The notes: generated from the letters alone by a model not told the origin. A stretch of DNA of 64,000 nucleotides from Geodermatophilus sp. DSM 45219 (GCF_900104025.1 NZ_FNIQ01000002.1:248001-312000); one strand, 5' to 3'; positions 1-9,005 are shown, counted from the first letter of the stretch. Translations and numbers: made by a program.

Positions 1-2
1 GG

Positions 3-404
3 GAACGGGCAGCCGAGCGGTTCGGCGCCGTACCCGACGTCCAGGAATGGGAGATCGCCGTCCTGCACCGGGCACACCGGACCGGGGACGGCGCCTGTGC
101 GCGGGTGACGTGGGCCCGGACCGACGCTGCGGGCCTGGACCGGGTCACCCACGCCTACCGGGAGAGCCTGATGCCCTGGTGGGAGGAGACGCCCGGATTC
201 TGCAGCAACAGCCTCATGGTCGACCGCCGTGACGGCCGATGCGCCTCGGCAGTCGTGTTCGAGGACCGCGAGGCCATGGCGAACACCCGCGACCAGTTCA
301 CGACCCTGCGCGAGGAGTTCTCGAGCCGGATGGGGGTGGAGATCCTCGAGGTCGCGGAGTTCGACCTCGCCCTGGCACATCTCCGGGTACCCGAGACCGT
401 CTGA
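3..404 (+). CDS. ABM-like domain protein, 5' end cut by window
   Basis: The frame is open from the first bases of the window, so the true start lies upstream; at least 133 residues are visible. The C-terminal 80 or so residues look like an antibiotic-biosynthesis-monooxygenase (ABM) type ferredoxin-like fold: a PWWEETPGF segment, a beta strand SAVVFEDREAM, then a helix and a strand ending in hydrophobic residues. ABM-fold proteins are small dimeric enzymes or ligand binders acting on aromatic or heme substrates without a metal. No substrate can be named here. The next gene downstream (736-1047) has the same fold, which suggests a related pair, but a 331-base gap separates them. Family assignment is moderately sure; function is unknown. 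Confidence 0.6.
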   Translation, partial: ERAAERFGAVPDVQEWEIAVLHRAHRTGDGACARVTWARTDAAGLDRVTHAYRESLMPWWEETPGFCSNSLMVDRRDGRCASAVVFEDREAMANTRDQFTTLREEFSSRMGVEILEVAEFDLALAHLRVPETV

Positions 405-735
405 CCGATCGCCCCGGCCGGTCCCCACGCCCTCCTCCACGACGGACGACGTCGGATCCCGATGGCCGTCGCGAGGTCTCGACGTGCGCGGTGCGCCTCG
501 CTGGAGGCCGTGCTCACCGCGGCGACCCGCTCAGGGGATCGACGTCCGACCCGAGGGCCGCTCCGTCCGCCTCGCCCGTGCGGGCGGCCATCCCTGCCGC
601 CCCCGCAGCCGCCACTGCGGTGACAGCGAGCGCCGAGACGGGCGGGAGGAGGCCTCGGGTGAGGGCACGGAACCCTGGGGAATCGCTCAGCTCACCTGTC
701 CTGCGACCTCGCCCTCGGGCGACCAGGAGGCACCG
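405..735. other. Gene-free stretch, 331 bases
   Basis: I see no convincing coding sequence on either strand. A weak imperfect hairpin (GC-rich arms around 580-606, with a bulge) might end transcription of the first gene. A good Shine-Dalgarno sequence (AGGAGG near 725-730) at the right edge belongs to the next gene. No recognisable promoter or regulator site was found. Confidence 0.4.
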
Positions 736-1047
736 ATGATGACAGTGGTGACCACGACCAGGCTGCTGCCGGGTGGAGAGGCGGAGTGGGACGCCGCGTT
801 GCGAGCCCGGTTCGACTCCGCCCGTGAGCGGCCGGGTTGGATCTCCGGTCAGCTCCTCACCTCGGACGACGAGAGCTCGACCCGCGTGATCGTCGGGACC
901 TGGCGCAGCCGCGAGGACTGGGAGGCGTGGCACTCCGATCCTGCGTTCCTCGATCAGCGAGCCACCCTGCAACGCCTGGAAGCGGAACCCAGCCACTCGG
1001 AGTGGTTCCGGGTGGTGGCCGACGCCCGCGCCGGCGACCGGGCCTGA
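736..1047 (+). CDS. Antibiotic biosynthesis monooxygenase (ABM) domain protein
   Basis: A 103-residue protein with the length and pattern of a stand-alone ABM domain: strand MTVVTTTRLLPG, helix EAEWDAALRARFDSA, then RPGWISGQLL, a strand VIVGTWRSREDWEAWHSDP and a C-terminal helix. The W-x-S-x-x-D-W-x-x-W segment is typical of the family. These proteins form dimers and act as cofactor-free oxygenases, heme-degrading enzymes or ligand binders; nothing here fixes the substrate. Two ATG codons lie in tandem at 736 and 739. I chose the first because AGGAGG sits 5-6 bases upstream. The gene stands alone on the plus strand with a 380-base gap before the transporter gene at 1429. Confidence 0.75.
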   Translation: MMTVVTTTRLLPGGEAEWDAALRARFDSARERPGWISGQLLTSDDESSTRVIVGTWRSREDWEAWHSDPAFLDQRATLQRLEAEPSHSEWFRVVADARAGDRA

Positions 1048-1428
1048 CGCCTCCGCGGGGGCCGACGGCCGGAGCGTTCGCCCCCGTGACGCCGTGACAC
1101 GCGGCCCCAGGTGCGACGGACCGTCGGGCCGGTCGATCCATGGGAACGGAGCCGCACCGCGCTCCTCCCCCACCGCGGGAGGGTCCGGGGGTCCTGGGGT
1201 CAGGAACTCGGGGTCGTCGCGTGTCAGGGCCTGCGAGGGTCCCGTGACACCCGCCTGGCACCCCGCGCCGTCCGTCCGGTGTCCGACTGATGGCCGACAG
1301 GCTGTCGCGGGGGTCGATGGGGGGACCCAGATCGGGCCAGGGAGCGGATCGCTTGTTGTTGCGCACGGACGTCGTCCGGTCTGTGCTGGACCTGCTCCGA
1401 CCGCGGAGCAGTCACGAGGGAGATCCCG
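1048..1428. other. Gene-free leader of the MHS transporter
   Basis: This 381-base stretch has no convincing gene. It carries the leader of the transporter gene at 1429, including a purine-rich ribosome-binding site (GAGGGAGA near 1417-1424) and, just before it, an inverted repeat listed separately at 1392-1411. Confidence 0.5.
1392..1411. repeat. Inverted repeat just upstream of the MHS transporter
   Basis: Two perfect 8-base arms, CTGCTCCG and CGGAGCAG, are separated by ACCG and end 17 bases before the start codon at 1429. The position close to the ribosome-binding site fits a repressor operator or an RNA hairpin controlling translation. The same 8-base arms, with a different spacer, recur in the palindrome at 21385-21408. 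Confidence 0.45.
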
Positions 1429-2763
1429 ATGCCCCCCACCGCCGGCACGGCCCAGGTCTCATCCGTCCGTCGCGTCATCGTGGCCAGTCTCGTGGGCACC
1501 TCGCTCGAGTGGTACGACTTCTTCATCTACGGCACGGCCGCGGCCCTGGTGTTCAACCAGCTCTTCTTCCCCAGTTTCGACCCGCTGGTCGGCACGCTGC
1601 TCGCGTTCACGACGTACGCGGTCGGTTTCGTGGCCCGCCCGCTGGGCGGGATCGTCTTCGGCCACTACGGCGACAAGCTCGGCCGCAAGAACGTGCTCGT
1701 GGTGACGCTGCTGCTCATGGGCATCGCCACCTTCCTCATCGGCGTGCTGCCCACGTACGCGACGATCGGCGTGTGGGCCCCGGTCCTGCTGGTGGCGATG
1801 CGCTTCCTGCAGGGCCTCGGACTCGGCGGCGAGTGGGGCGGGGCCGTGCTGATGACGCTGGAGTCCGGCGCCGCGCACCGCCGCGGGCTGAACGCCAGCT
1901 GGCCCCAGGTCGGGGTGCCCATCGGGCTGCTGCTGGCCAACGGGGTGCTGTCGCTGATGGGCGCCGTCACCTCGGAGTCGGCCTTCGTCGACTGGGGGTG
2001 GCGGGTCCCGTTCCTGCTCAGCGGCGTCCTGGTGATCGTGGGGCTGTGGATCCGGCTGTCGATCGCCGAGAGTCCACTGTTCCGCGAGGTGCAGGAGCAC
2101 GATGCCGAGGTCAGGGCGCCCATCGTCGACGTGGTGCGCCGGTATCCGTCGCGGGTGCTGCTCGCGATCGGGGCGCGGATCGGCGTCGACGTCGCGTTCT
2201 ACACCTTCATCCTGTTCGTCACGACGTACGTCGTGACGTACCTGGGCCTGCCCAGCAGCTACGCGCTCAACGCGGTCCTGATCGCGGCCGCGGTGCAGGT
2301 GTTCCTGATCCCGTGGTTCGGCGTGCTGTCGGACAGGTTCGGACGCCGACCGGTCTACCTGTTCGGCGCGGTCGGCGCCGCGGTGTGGGTCTTCGCGTTC
2401 TTCGCCCTGCTGGACACCGGCCGCTTCGTCCTCATCGCCCTCGCGACCGTGGTCGCGCTGTTCTTCCACGCCGCGATGTACGGCCCGCAGGCCTCGTTCA
2501 TCGCCGAGCTGTTCCCGACCCGGGTCCGCTACACCGGCGCCTCCATGGGCTACCAGCTGGCGGGGATCTTCGGCGGAGCCCTGGCCCCCATCGTCTCGGT
2601 GGCCCTGCTCGACCGCTTCGACACCTCCGTGGCCGTCTCCGTCTACGTGGTCGCGGTCCTCGCCCTCACCACGGTCTGCGTCCTCCTGGCGCCGGAGACC
2701 TCGCGGATCGACCTGCACGCCGACCCGGCCACCGCGGGCCCGATGGAGCGGGAGAACCGGTGA
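1429..2763 (+). CDS. MFS transporter, metabolite:proton symporter (MHS) family
   Basis: A 444-residue inner-membrane carrier with about 12 hydrophobic segments, the usual size for the MHS branch of the major facilitator superfamily (relatives of ProP, ShiA, KgtP, CitA). The N-terminal signature SLEWYDFFIYG at residues 25-35 and the loop 2-3 motif GHYGDKLGRK at 78-87 are diagnostic. A second such loop motif, LSDRFGRRPVY, lies at the start of the C-terminal half. Family members import organic acids, osmolytes or shikimate-like compounds with protons; the substrate cannot be read from sequence. The ATG at 1429 is preceded by a GAGGGAGA ribosome-binding site. An inverted repeat in the leader (1392-1411) may control expression. 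Confidence 0.88.
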   Translation: MPPTAGTAQVSSVRRVIVASLVGTSLEWYDFFIYGTAAALVFNQLFFPSFDPLVGTLLAFTTYAVGFVARPLGGIVFGHYGDKLGRKNVLVVTLLLMGIATFLIGVLPTYATIGVWAPVLLVAMRFLQGLGLGGEWGGAVLMTLESGAAHRRGLNASWPQVGVPIGLLLANGVLSLMGAVTSESAFVDWGWRVPFLLSGVLVIVGLWIRLSIAESPLFREVQEHDAEVRAPIVDVVRRYPSRVLLAIGARIGVDVAFYTFILFVTTYVVTYLGLPSSYALNAVLIAAAVQVFLIPWFGVLSDRFGRRPVYLFGAVGAAVWVFAFFALLDTGRFVLIALATVVALFFHAAMYGPQASFIAELFPTRVRYTGASMGYQLAGIFGGALAPIVSVALLDRFDTSVAVSVYVVAVLALTTVCVLLAPETSRIDLHADPATAGPMERENR

Positions 2764-2896
2764 CCCCGTCCCCGCTGTCGGACGGCCGAGCGGACCCGAC
2801 GGCGCCCGGGAGGACCGCTGTCCGGCGGCTGGCGCCCCGCGTCGGCCGGGCGAGCCGGCCGGAGGAGGTCAGCAGGGGGCTCTAGCGTCTCCCGAC

Positions 2897-3442
2897 GTGA
2901 CCGATGGGTTCGACGCGGACGATGCGCCCGGCGCCCTCGGGGAGCTGACGGGCTACGAGCTGTGGGACCGCACCCAGCAGGCCGGGCAGCAGGCGGCCGC
3001 AGCGTACGGGCGGATGATCGACGCCCGGTCGGCGCGGGCGCGGGTCGCCGTGGCGCCGGAGTTCCTGCGGCGGGTGCGTCAGCTGCTGGCGCTGCGGCTC
3101 GTGGCGGTCGTCGGGGACCGGCGGCGGGCGTTCCCGCGGAGCGTGCCGCCGGCCGGCGGTCACGGCGTCGCCGCGCTGTGGGCGGAGGTGTTCTGGGCGG
3201 CGCGGGCCCGGTCTCCGGACGGCGGCTCCGGTGTGCTGGAGGCGGCCGACGCGTCGATCCGGGGGCTGCTGACGCTGGAGCCGTCGGACCTGGCCGACCC
3301 CGACACGCTGCGGGCGTGGTGGGCGCGGCTGGAGCTCGTGGAGGAGACCTTCGGCGGCCTGGAAATGGAGGCCCAGGCGACGCTGGACACGCTGCGGGCC
3401 GCCGTCGACCCCGAGCGGCAGGTGCGCCCGGAGTCGTCCTGA
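2897..3442 (+). CDS. Hypothetical protein, 181 aa
   Basis: I do not recognise this protein. It starts at a GTG, has no signal peptide or membrane segment, and is rich in Ala, Arg and Leu with several probable helices (an AARVAVAPEFLRRVRQLLALRLVAVV-like stretch in the first third). The C-terminal third is acidic and helical (LELVEETFGGLEMEAQATLDTL). Codon use and third-position G+C look like those of the neighbouring genes, which supports it being real. It reads towards the minus-strand gene ending at 3513, with only 70 bases between, so the two are convergent and probably unrelated in function. Confidence 0.6.
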   Translation: MTDGFDADDAPGALGELTGYELWDRTQQAGQQAAAAYGRMIDARSARARVAVAPEFLRRVRQLLALRLVAVVGDRRRAFPRSVPPAGGHGVAALWAEVFWAARARSPDGGSGVLEAADASIRGLLTLEPSDLADPDTLRAWWARLELVEETFGGLEMEAQATLDTLRAAVDPERQVRPESS

Positions 3443-3512
3443 CCCCCGCCGTCCCCAGTGGGAGACGGAGGGGCCTCGACCGGTCCGGCCGGCGGTGGGC
3501 GGCGCCCCCGCG

Positions 3513-3785
3513 TCATGCCACGACGCGGGCGGCAGCGGGGGCACCCGGCTCGGGCCCGGCGACGATCCAGCTCGTGCGCCCGTGCAGCGGCGGGGTCTTG
3601 GTGCCGTCGGTGAACCACACGACGACTCCCCCGTGGGCCCGGCAGCGCGAGCGCACCACCCGGACCCTGCTCCCCTGTCTGGTCCTGGTCGGCCGGACCA
3701 ACGGCAGGCCGAAGTCGGTGCCGACGACGTCGCTGGTGAGGACCGGCTCACCGGCGGCCAGGTTGCTCGTCGAGACGGTGGTCAT
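3513..3785 (-). CDS. Hypothetical protein, 90 aa
   Basis: A short soluble protein of unknown function, with a basic middle (RPTRTRQGSRVRVVRSRCR) followed by a beta-rich segment VVVWFTDGTKTPPLHGRTSWIV. A longer reading frame continues upstream, but I place the start at the ATG at 3785 because a ribosome-binding site (GGGAGGCACCC) precedes it. It lies 82 bases downstream of the Cas4/RecB-like nuclease gene on the same strand and may be the last gene of that operon. A role in the same process is possible but not shown. Confidence 0.5.
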   Translation of the reverse strand: MTTVSTSNLAAGEPVLTSDVVGTDFGLPLVRPTRTRQGSRVRVVRSRCRAHGGVVVWFTDGTKTPPLHGRTSWIVAGPEPGAPAAARVVA

Positions 3786-3867
3786 GGGTGCCTCCCGGGC
3801 AGGGACCGGTCGGACGACCGGTCCGGGACGTTCGTTCCTCCGGCTGGGCCGCCGCGGTCCGAGGCGC

Positions 3868-4917
3868 TCAGTCCCGTCGGGTGCCGTTCCGCGTGACCCG
3901 GATCGTCTGCGGGCTGCGGACCCTCCGGGTCGGCACGACCTCACCCAGCTCGGCCAGCCGCTCGACCGCGCCCTCCTTGTCGACCTGCGTGCGCAGGCCA
4001 CCGCCGGACCACTCGCAGTACAGGTCGTCGGCCGGCCCGGACCGGCCCCGCAGCCGCTCCCGCGCGAACTCCTTGTGCCGCCTGGCCTCGTTCTCCGCGG
4101 CCCGCCAGGCGTCGTAGTCGTGGACGGCGCCGACGTAGTCCTGGTCGGTGACCGTCAGGCGGGACTGGCGGGAGACGTCGCCCTCGGTCTCCTGGTCCAC
4201 GGGCGGGCCCCAGCACAGGTCCAGGAACGGGCACCAGTCGCACATGGTGTCCACACCGGGCCCGAACCCGTCGCGAGGGACGGTGTCGACCCCCTCGTCC
4301 TCCACGGCGGCGTACACCTCGGTGAGCCACAGGAGGGCCTCGGCGGTCAGCGCCGGGTCGTGGTCGGCCTCGAAGACGACGTCCTCGCCGGAGTCGCGGG
4401 AGAGGTAGCGGATGCGCAGCCCCTCGACCTCCTGCCCGGTGCCGGCCGGGAGCCGCCGGTCGTGGACCTGCCCGGTGCGCAGGAGCCAGGCGTAGACGGC
4501 GACCTGGAACCAGTGCTTGGTGGGCACCCCCCGGGTGAGGACCCGCTCGAACCCGAACCGGGACGTGGTCTTGAGGTCCTCGACGACCGGCGTGTGCCAC
4601 CAGTCGCAGCGGCCCTTGACCTGCTCGCCCTTCAGCCCGACCTCGGTCAGCCCGCCGTACTGGCGGCGGAGGGCGCGCAGCACCCCGCGGTGCAGCTCGG
4701 TGCCGAGGAAGGCCTGCAGGCCGGTGCGGGTGTTGGTGGGCCGGCGCCGGGCGACCCGGTAGGCCGCCCGGCGCCGGCACTCGCCGAGCTCGGAGGCGCC
4801 GATCATCCGCTGCCGGGAGCGGGCCCGGCGGCGGTCGAGGTCACGGACCGCCGCGGCCAGGCTCGGGGCCGCCCGCCGCTCGGCGGCGCTGGGGCGGGCG
4901 GGCAGGACCGCCGTCAC
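3868..4917 (-). CDS. Cas4/RecB-like PD-(D/E)XK nuclease with Fe-S cysteines
   Basis: A 349-residue nuclease of the RecB/Cas4 type, expected to degrade or resect DNA ends. The active-site residues are visible: D105 in GRCDWW, D114-L-K116 in VVEDLKTT, and the QxxxY motif at Q138-Y142 that marks the RecB group. Four cysteines (C47, then C226, C229 and C235 in CDWCPFLDLC) are spaced as in Cas4 and AddB, where they hold an iron-sulphur cluster. The GTG at 4917 overlaps the stop of the upstream ATPase gene by four bases, so the two are translationally coupled. There are no other cas genes and no repeat array, so a CRISPR role is unlikely. Actinophages often carry a comparable exonuclease beside recombination genes, which hints at a phage origin. 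Confidence 0.8.
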   Translation of the reverse strand: MTAVLPARPSAAERRAAPSLAAAVRDLDRRRARSRQRMIGASELGECRRRAAYRVARRRPTNTRTGLQAFLGTELHRGVLRALRRQYGGLTEVGLKGEQVKGRCDWWHTPVVEDLKTTSRFGFERVLTRGVPTKHWFQVAVYAWLLRTGQVHDRRLPAGTGQEVEGLRIRYLSRDSGEDVVFEADHDPALTAEALLWLTEVYAAVEDEGVDTVPRDGFGPGVDTMCDWCPFLDLCWGPPVDQETEGDVSRQSRLTVTDQDYVGAVHDYDAWRAAENEARRHKEFARERLRGRSGPADDLYCEWSGGGLRTQVDKEGAVERLAELGEVVPTRRVRSPQTIRVTRNGTRRD

Positions 4918-6365
4918 GCGGAGATCTCCTGCTGCCCCGCCAGACCCGCCCGCTGCGTGGCGATCACCTCGCGGACGAGCGCGGTCAGCCGCTTGGTGGC
5001 CACGTGCTCGGCGGGCCGGCCGAACCGCTTCCCGATTTCGTCGTCGGTCACGCCCAGGGACTCCAGGCTGGCGAGCACGCCCCGGCGGGCTGCGGTGAGC
5101 CGGCGCTCCCGCGGGTCGTCCGGGGTGGGCGAGGGCTCCAGCAGCGGGTTGGCCGGCGCCGCCTCGCGGTCGGTCGCCGCGGAGGCGGCCGCGGCGGCGG
5201 CCCGGGCAGCCTCCACGACCGCGGCGGGGGTCGTCGGCGCGGACGGCACCGGCGTCGCCCCGGCCGCGCGCCGGCCGGCGGGGTGGGCCTTCACCGACGC
5301 CTCGAGGAACTCCTCGTGCCGGGCCTGGATCAGCTCCCCGACGGTGTACGAGCCGCTGGGCGTCGGGACGTCGACCTGCAGCAGCGCGCCGCGGTTGGCC
5401 GCGGCCCACACCTCGCGCAGGTCGTCGTCGTCCCCGGCGTCCTGGATCCGGGCGACCAGGTCGGCGACGTCGGGCTCGCTCCGCTGGCCGGTCCGGCCGG
5501 TCCGGGCCTCCTCGGTGCCCTCGTGCTCGAGCAGACCGCCGCCGTGGAAGGAGACGAGCTCCCGGACGTGCGCGGTGCCCGGGTCGCACTTCAGGGCGTC
5601 GAAGACCAGCCACTCCAGCAGCCGGCCGTCCACCTTCGGGTCGGTGACCTCCTTGGCCGGGTCGGCGTTCGGCTTGATGCCCACGTGCACGCTGCGCGCG
5701 CCGACGATGAGGGGGCGGCGTCCGCGGCGCAGCCGCACCCAGACGGTGGCCGCGTAGGGGAACTCCCGGTGGGTCTGCACCGACCAGGTCTTCTGCCCCT
5801 CGATCGGCCGGCCGTGGGCGTCGACCTCGGTGACCTCCTTGCCGCGGGCGGTCACCACCACGACGCCGGGGAAGGTGAGCAGCTCGGTCTGCAGCTTGCG
5901 CCAGCGGGCGCCGGCGTCGTTCCACAGGTTCTGGCTGATGACGATCTCGGCGTTGGGGTCGCGCTTGAGCAGCTCGCGGTTGCGGGCCGACTTCGCCGCG
6001 CGGGCGCTCGCCCAGTCCTTGAGGCCGTCCCAGATCGCCGAGCCGGTGTCGATGGCGAGCACCACCGGCGGCTCCCCGGCTTCGGCCGCGCGGCGCGCCT
6101 CGGCCTTCACCGCCTGGACGGCGGCCAGCACCGAGGCGTAGGAGCCGTCGTGCTCGACCAGCTGGTAGTTCGCCCCGGGGACGGCGCCGTACTCGTCACC
6201 GGCGCCCTCGTTGAGGTCGATCCAGTACAGCGCACCGATCCGGTCGCTGGCGCTGAACTGGGCGAGGGCGAACGACTTTCCCGCCTTCTCCTCCCCCTCC
6301 AGGAGGATGCAGGGCCACGGCACGCGGCCGGTGGGCTGACGGGTCTTGAGGCCAGAGAGGGCCAT
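4914..6365 (-). CDS. Phage-type RecA-like ATPase (Sak4/AAA_24-like)
   Basis: A 483-residue protein whose first 250 residues form a RecA-fold ATPase like those phages use for single-strand annealing or recombination. Walker A is G24-EEKAGK-S31 and Walker B is the strand VVLAID at 101-106. The C-terminal part has a low-complexity Ala/Pro-rich linker and then a helical domain (residues about 415-475) containing LGVTDDEIGKRFGR, which could be a small helix-turn-helix. The start ATG has a GAGGAGTTC ribosome-binding site. The gene is coupled to the downstream nuclease by a GTGA overlap. Upstream, between it and recD2, lie a PafBC-type damage promoter (6405-6427) and a dyad (6378-6400), so the pair is probably its own DNA-damage-inducible unit. 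Family assignment comes from motif layout, not from a search. Confidence 0.75.
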   Translation of the reverse strand: MALSGLKTRQPTGRVPWPCILLEGEEKAGKSFALAQFSASDRIGALYWIDLNEGAGDEYGAVPGANYQLVEHDGSYASVLAAVQAVKAEARRAAEAGEPPVVLAIDTGSAIWDGLKDWASARAAKSARNRELLKRDPNAEIVISQNLWNDAGARWRKLQTELLTFPGVVVVTARGKEVTEVDAHGRPIEGQKTWSVQTHREFPYAATVWVRLRRGRRPLIVGARSVHVGIKPNADPAKEVTDPKVDGRLLEWLVFDALKCDPGTAHVRELVSFHGGGLLEHEGTEEARTGRTGQRSEPDVADLVARIQDAGDDDDLREVWAAANRGALLQVDVPTPSGSYTVGELIQARHEEFLEASVKAHPAGRRAAGATPVPSAPTTPAAVVEAARAAAAAASAATDREAAPANPLLEPSPTPDDPRERRLTAARRGVLASLESLGVTDDEIGKRFGRPAEHVATKRLTALVREVIATQRAGLAGQQEISA

Positions 6366-6377
6366 GGTGAACTCCTC

Positions 6378-6400
6378 GTCGACATGGGGAAGATGTCGAC
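6378..6400. promoter_or_regulatory. Dyad between promoter and start of the ATPase operon
   Basis: Perfect 8-base arms GTCGACAT and ATGTCGAC are separated by 7 bases. The dyad starts 13 bases upstream of the ATPase start codon and touches the downstream side of the predicted -10 element, so it covers the expected transcription start. This is a classic place for a repressor operator. The sequence is not the actinobacterial LexA box (GAAC-N4-GTTC). Confidence 0.5.
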
Positions 6401-6404
6401 CCGA

Positions 6405-6427
6405 AAGCTACGAGCGGGCACTGACAC
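6405..6427 (-). promoter_or_regulatory. PafBC-type (RecA-NDp) DNA-damage promoter
   Basis: On the minus strand the sequence reads GTGTCAGTG, eight bases, then TAGCTT. The published mycobacterial consensus for the LexA-independent damage promoter recognised through PafBC is TTGTCRGTG-N8-TANNNT. Only the first base differs and the 8-base spacer is exact. The site lies in the 113-base gap after recD2 and drives towards the ATPase-nuclease genes. Confidence 0.65.
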
Positions 6428-6478
6428 ATCTGCGCGGCATCCGCAAGCCCGTCGACCTGGACCTGGCGAACGCGCAGG

Positions 6479-8809
6479 TCAGCGGCCCACCCCGGCGTGT
6501 CGGCGTTCGCTCCCGGCGTAACCGCGCGCGACGGTCTCCGGAACCGGCGCGCAGCCGGTGCGGAACGGCCGACCGCGGAGGCGGTGGGCGAGTGCGGTGT
6601 GCCGGCGCCCGGAGCCGGTGGCGCGGACGGCCTGGGCGAGGGCCCGGGGCGAGCCGACGAGGACGACGAGCTGCTTGGCGCGGGTGACGGCGGTGTAGAG
6701 CAGGTTCCGCTGCAGCATCATCCAGGCGCTGGTGGTCAGCGGGACGACGACGCAGGGGTACTCGCTGCCCTGGGAGCGGTGCACGGTGACGGCGTAGGCG
6801 TGGACGAGCTCGTCCAGCTCCGCGAAGTCGTAGTGGATCGCCTCGTCCTCGTCGGTGACGACGGTGAGGGTCTGCTCGACGGTGTCGATGGCGGTGACGA
6901 CGCCCTGGGTGCCGTTGAAGACCCCGTTCGCGCCCTTGTCGTAGTCGTTGCGGATCTGGCTGACCTTGTCCCCGACGCGGAACACCCGCCCGCCGAAACG
7001 CTTCTCCGCGCGGTCGGGCCGAGCGGGGGTGAGCGCGTCCTGCAGCAGCTCGTTGAGCGCGGCGGCGCCGGCCGGCCCGCGGTGCACCGGGGTCAGCACC
7101 TGGACGTCGCGGCGGGGGTCGAGGCCGAAGCGGGCCGGGATCCGGCGGACGACGACGTCCACGGTGAGCCGGGCGGCCTCCTCCGCGTCGTCGGTGCCGA
7201 ACAGGAAGAAGTCGTCGAGGCCGCGGACCTGGGGGGCGCTGCCGGCGTTGATCCGGTGGGCGTTGGTCACCACCCCCGACCGGCTGGCCTGGCGGAAGAC
7301 CTGGGTCAGGCGCACGTGCGGGATCGGGCTGCCCTCGGCGAGCAGGTCGCGCAACACCTCGCCCGCGCCGACCGAGGGCTGCTGGTCGACGTCGCCGACC
7401 AGCAGCAGGTGCGCACCCGGCGGAACGGCCCGAACCAGCTTGTTGGCCAGCAGCAGGTCCAGCATCGAGGACTCGTCGACCACCACCAGGTCGGCCTGCA
7501 GCGGCCGGTCGCGGTCGAAGGCGGCGTCCCCGCCCGGCCTCAGCTCCAGGAGGCGGTGCACGGTCCCCGCCTCGACCCCGGTCAGCTCGGCGAGCCGCTT
7601 CGCCGCCCGGCCGGTGGGGGCCGCCAGCAGGACCCGGGCTCCCTCGGCCGCCGCGAGGGTGACGACCGACCGCACCGTGAAGCTCTTGCCGCAGCCGGGT
7701 CCACCGGTGAGGACGGCGACCTTCTCGGTCAACGCCAGGCGCACCGCGTCCCGCTGGCCGCCCGCCAGCTCCGCGCCGGTGCGCCGGTGCAGCCACGCCA
7801 GGGCGGCGTCCCAGTCCACCCCGGCGAAGGCGGGCATCCGGTCGGTGTCGGCACTCGCCAGCCTCCGCAGCCCCGCGGCCAGGGAGACCTCCGCCCGGTG
7901 GAAGGGGACCAGGTAGTACGCCACGACCGGGGGCTCCCCGTCCTCCCCGGCCAGTTCCTCGCGGACGACGTGCTGGTCGGCGACCAGCACGGCCAGGCCG
8001 TGCCCGACCAGGTCTGCCGGAACCTCCAGCATCTCGACCGCCCGGGGAACCAGGTCGGTCTCCGGCAGGAAGCAGTGCCCCTGCCCGGTCGCCTCGGAGA
8101 GCACGAACTGCAGGCCCGCCTCGACCCGCGGCAGGCTGTCGTGCGGGATCCCCACCGCGGCCGCGATCGCGTCCGCGGTCCGGAACCCGATCCCCCACAC
8201 CTCCGCGGCCAGCCGGTAGGGCTCGGCGCGGACCACGCCGATCGAGGCGTCGCCGTACTGGCGGTAGATCCGCACGGCCAGCGAGGTGGAGACGCCCACC
8301 CCCTGCAGGAAGACCATCACCTCCTTGATGGCCCGCTGCTCCTCCCACGCCGCGGTGATCAGCCGGGTCCGCTTCGGGCCCAGGTTCGGCACCTCGGTGA
8401 GCCGCCCGGGTTCCTCCTCGATGACCCGGAGCGCGTCGGTGCCGAAGTGGTCCACGATCCGCTCGGCCAGCCGCGGACCGATCCCCTTGACCAGCCCCGA
8501 GCCCAGGTAGCGGCGGATCCCCTGCACCGTGGCCGGCAGCACGGTGGTGTAGTCCTCGACCTGGAACTGCCGGCCGTACTGGGGATGGGCTCCCCACCGT
8601 CCCCGCAGGCGCAGCGTCTCCCCCGGTTGCGCGCCCAGCAGCGACCCCACCACGGTGACCAGGTCACCGCCCCGCCCGGTGTCCACCCGGGCCACGGTGT
8701 AGCCGGTCCGGGCGTCGGCGAAGGTGATCCGCTCCAGCGTCGCCTCCAGGACCGCTCCGCTCCGCGTCTCCCGCACCGCCACCCCCTCACCACCGCGCCG
8801 TCCCACCAC
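6479..8809 (-). CDS. recD2: RecD2-type ATP-dependent DNA helicase
   Basis: A 776-residue superfamily 1B helicase, 5'-3' unwinding by analogy with RecD2, acting in DNA repair and recombination without RecBC. An N-terminal region (to about residue 105) is followed by helix-hairpin-helix segments ([11 protein letters not shown] at 108-118 and [12 protein letters not shown] at 140-151), as in RecD2 and not in RecD of RecBCD. Walker A is at 369-376 (GGPGCGKS) and Walker B at 442-449 (VVVDESSM); [13 protein letters not shown] and a C-terminal [17 protein letters not shown] complete the helicase motifs. Other in-frame GTG starts exist at 8785 and 8779, and the protein may begin there. It faces the ssb gene across a 196-base divergent region and lies directly upstream of the ATPase-nuclease pair. 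Confidence 0.9.
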   Translation of the reverse strand: MVGRRGGEGVAVRETRSGAVLEATLERITFADARTGYTVARVDTGRGGDLVTVVGSLLGAQPGETLRLRGRWGAHPQYGRQFQVEDYTTVLPATVQGIRRYLGSGLVKGIGPRLAERIVDHFGTDALRVIEEEPGRLTEVPNLGPKRTRLITAAWEEQRAIKEVMVFLQGVGVSTSLAVRIYRQYGDASIGVVRAEPYRLAAEVWGIGFRTADAIAAAVGIPHDSLPRVEAGLQFVLSEATGQGHCFLPETDLVPRAVEMLEVPADLVGHGLAVLVADQHVVREELAGEDGEPPVVAYYLVPFHRAEVSLAAGLRRLASADTDRMPAFAGVDWDAALAWLHRRTGAELAGGQRDAVRLALTEKVAVLTGGPGCGKSFTVRSVVTLAAAEGARVLLAAPTGRAAKRLAELTGVEAGTVHRLLELRPGGDAAFDRDRPLQADLVVVDESSMLDLLLANKLVRAVPPGAHLLLVGDVDQQPSVGAGEVLRDLLAEGSPIPHVRLTQVFRQASRSGVVTNAHRINAGSAPQVRGLDDFFLFGTDDAEEAARLTVDVVVRRIPARFGLDPRRDVQVLTPVHRGPAGAAALNELLQDALTPARPDRAEKRFGGRVFRVGDKVSQIRNDYDKGANGVFNGTQGVVTAIDTVEQTLTVVTDEDEAIHYDFAELDELVHAYAVTVHRSQGSEYPCVVVPLTTSAWMMLQRNLLYTAVTRAKQLVVLVGSPRALAQAVRATGSGRRHTALAHRLRGRPFRTGCAPVPETVARGYAGSERRHAGVGR

Positions 8810-8935
8810 CGATGGTCACACCGCCCGGGGACACCTCCGCGGTCCCCGCCCCTGGGAACCGGCTCCCGACGCGGCGGACCGCCCCGGCACGGCGCGAGCG
8901 GCGCAGCCGTCCTCCCGCCGCTCCGCGGAACGGAA

Positions 8936-8958
8936 CTGTCAGCAGGTCCGCATAGCCT
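8936..8958 (+). promoter_or_regulatory. PafBC-type (RecA-NDp) DNA-damage promoter of ssb
   Basis: The sequence CTGTCAGCA, eight bases, then TAGCCT fits the damage-promoter consensus TTGTCRGTG-N8-TANNNT at all core positions (TGTCAG, spacer of exactly 8, TA...T), with mismatches at the first and the eighth and ninth positions. It ends 47 bases before the ssb start codon, a suitable distance for a leader carrying the ribosome-binding site. Confidence 0.55.
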
Positions 8959-9005
8959 CCGGACGCTCACCCGAGCGCTGCACCGACGACACGGAGGACC
9001 GGATC

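Noticed and set aside
3868-4917. CRISPR-Cas locus suggested by a Cas4-like nuclease
   Set aside because: No repeat array, cas1, cas2 or effector gene is present; the neighbours are a phage-type ATPase and RecD2.
6378-6400. LexA (SOS) box
   Set aside because: The arms GTCGACAT/ATGTCGAC with a 7-base spacer do not fit the actinobacterial GAAC-N4-GTTC core.
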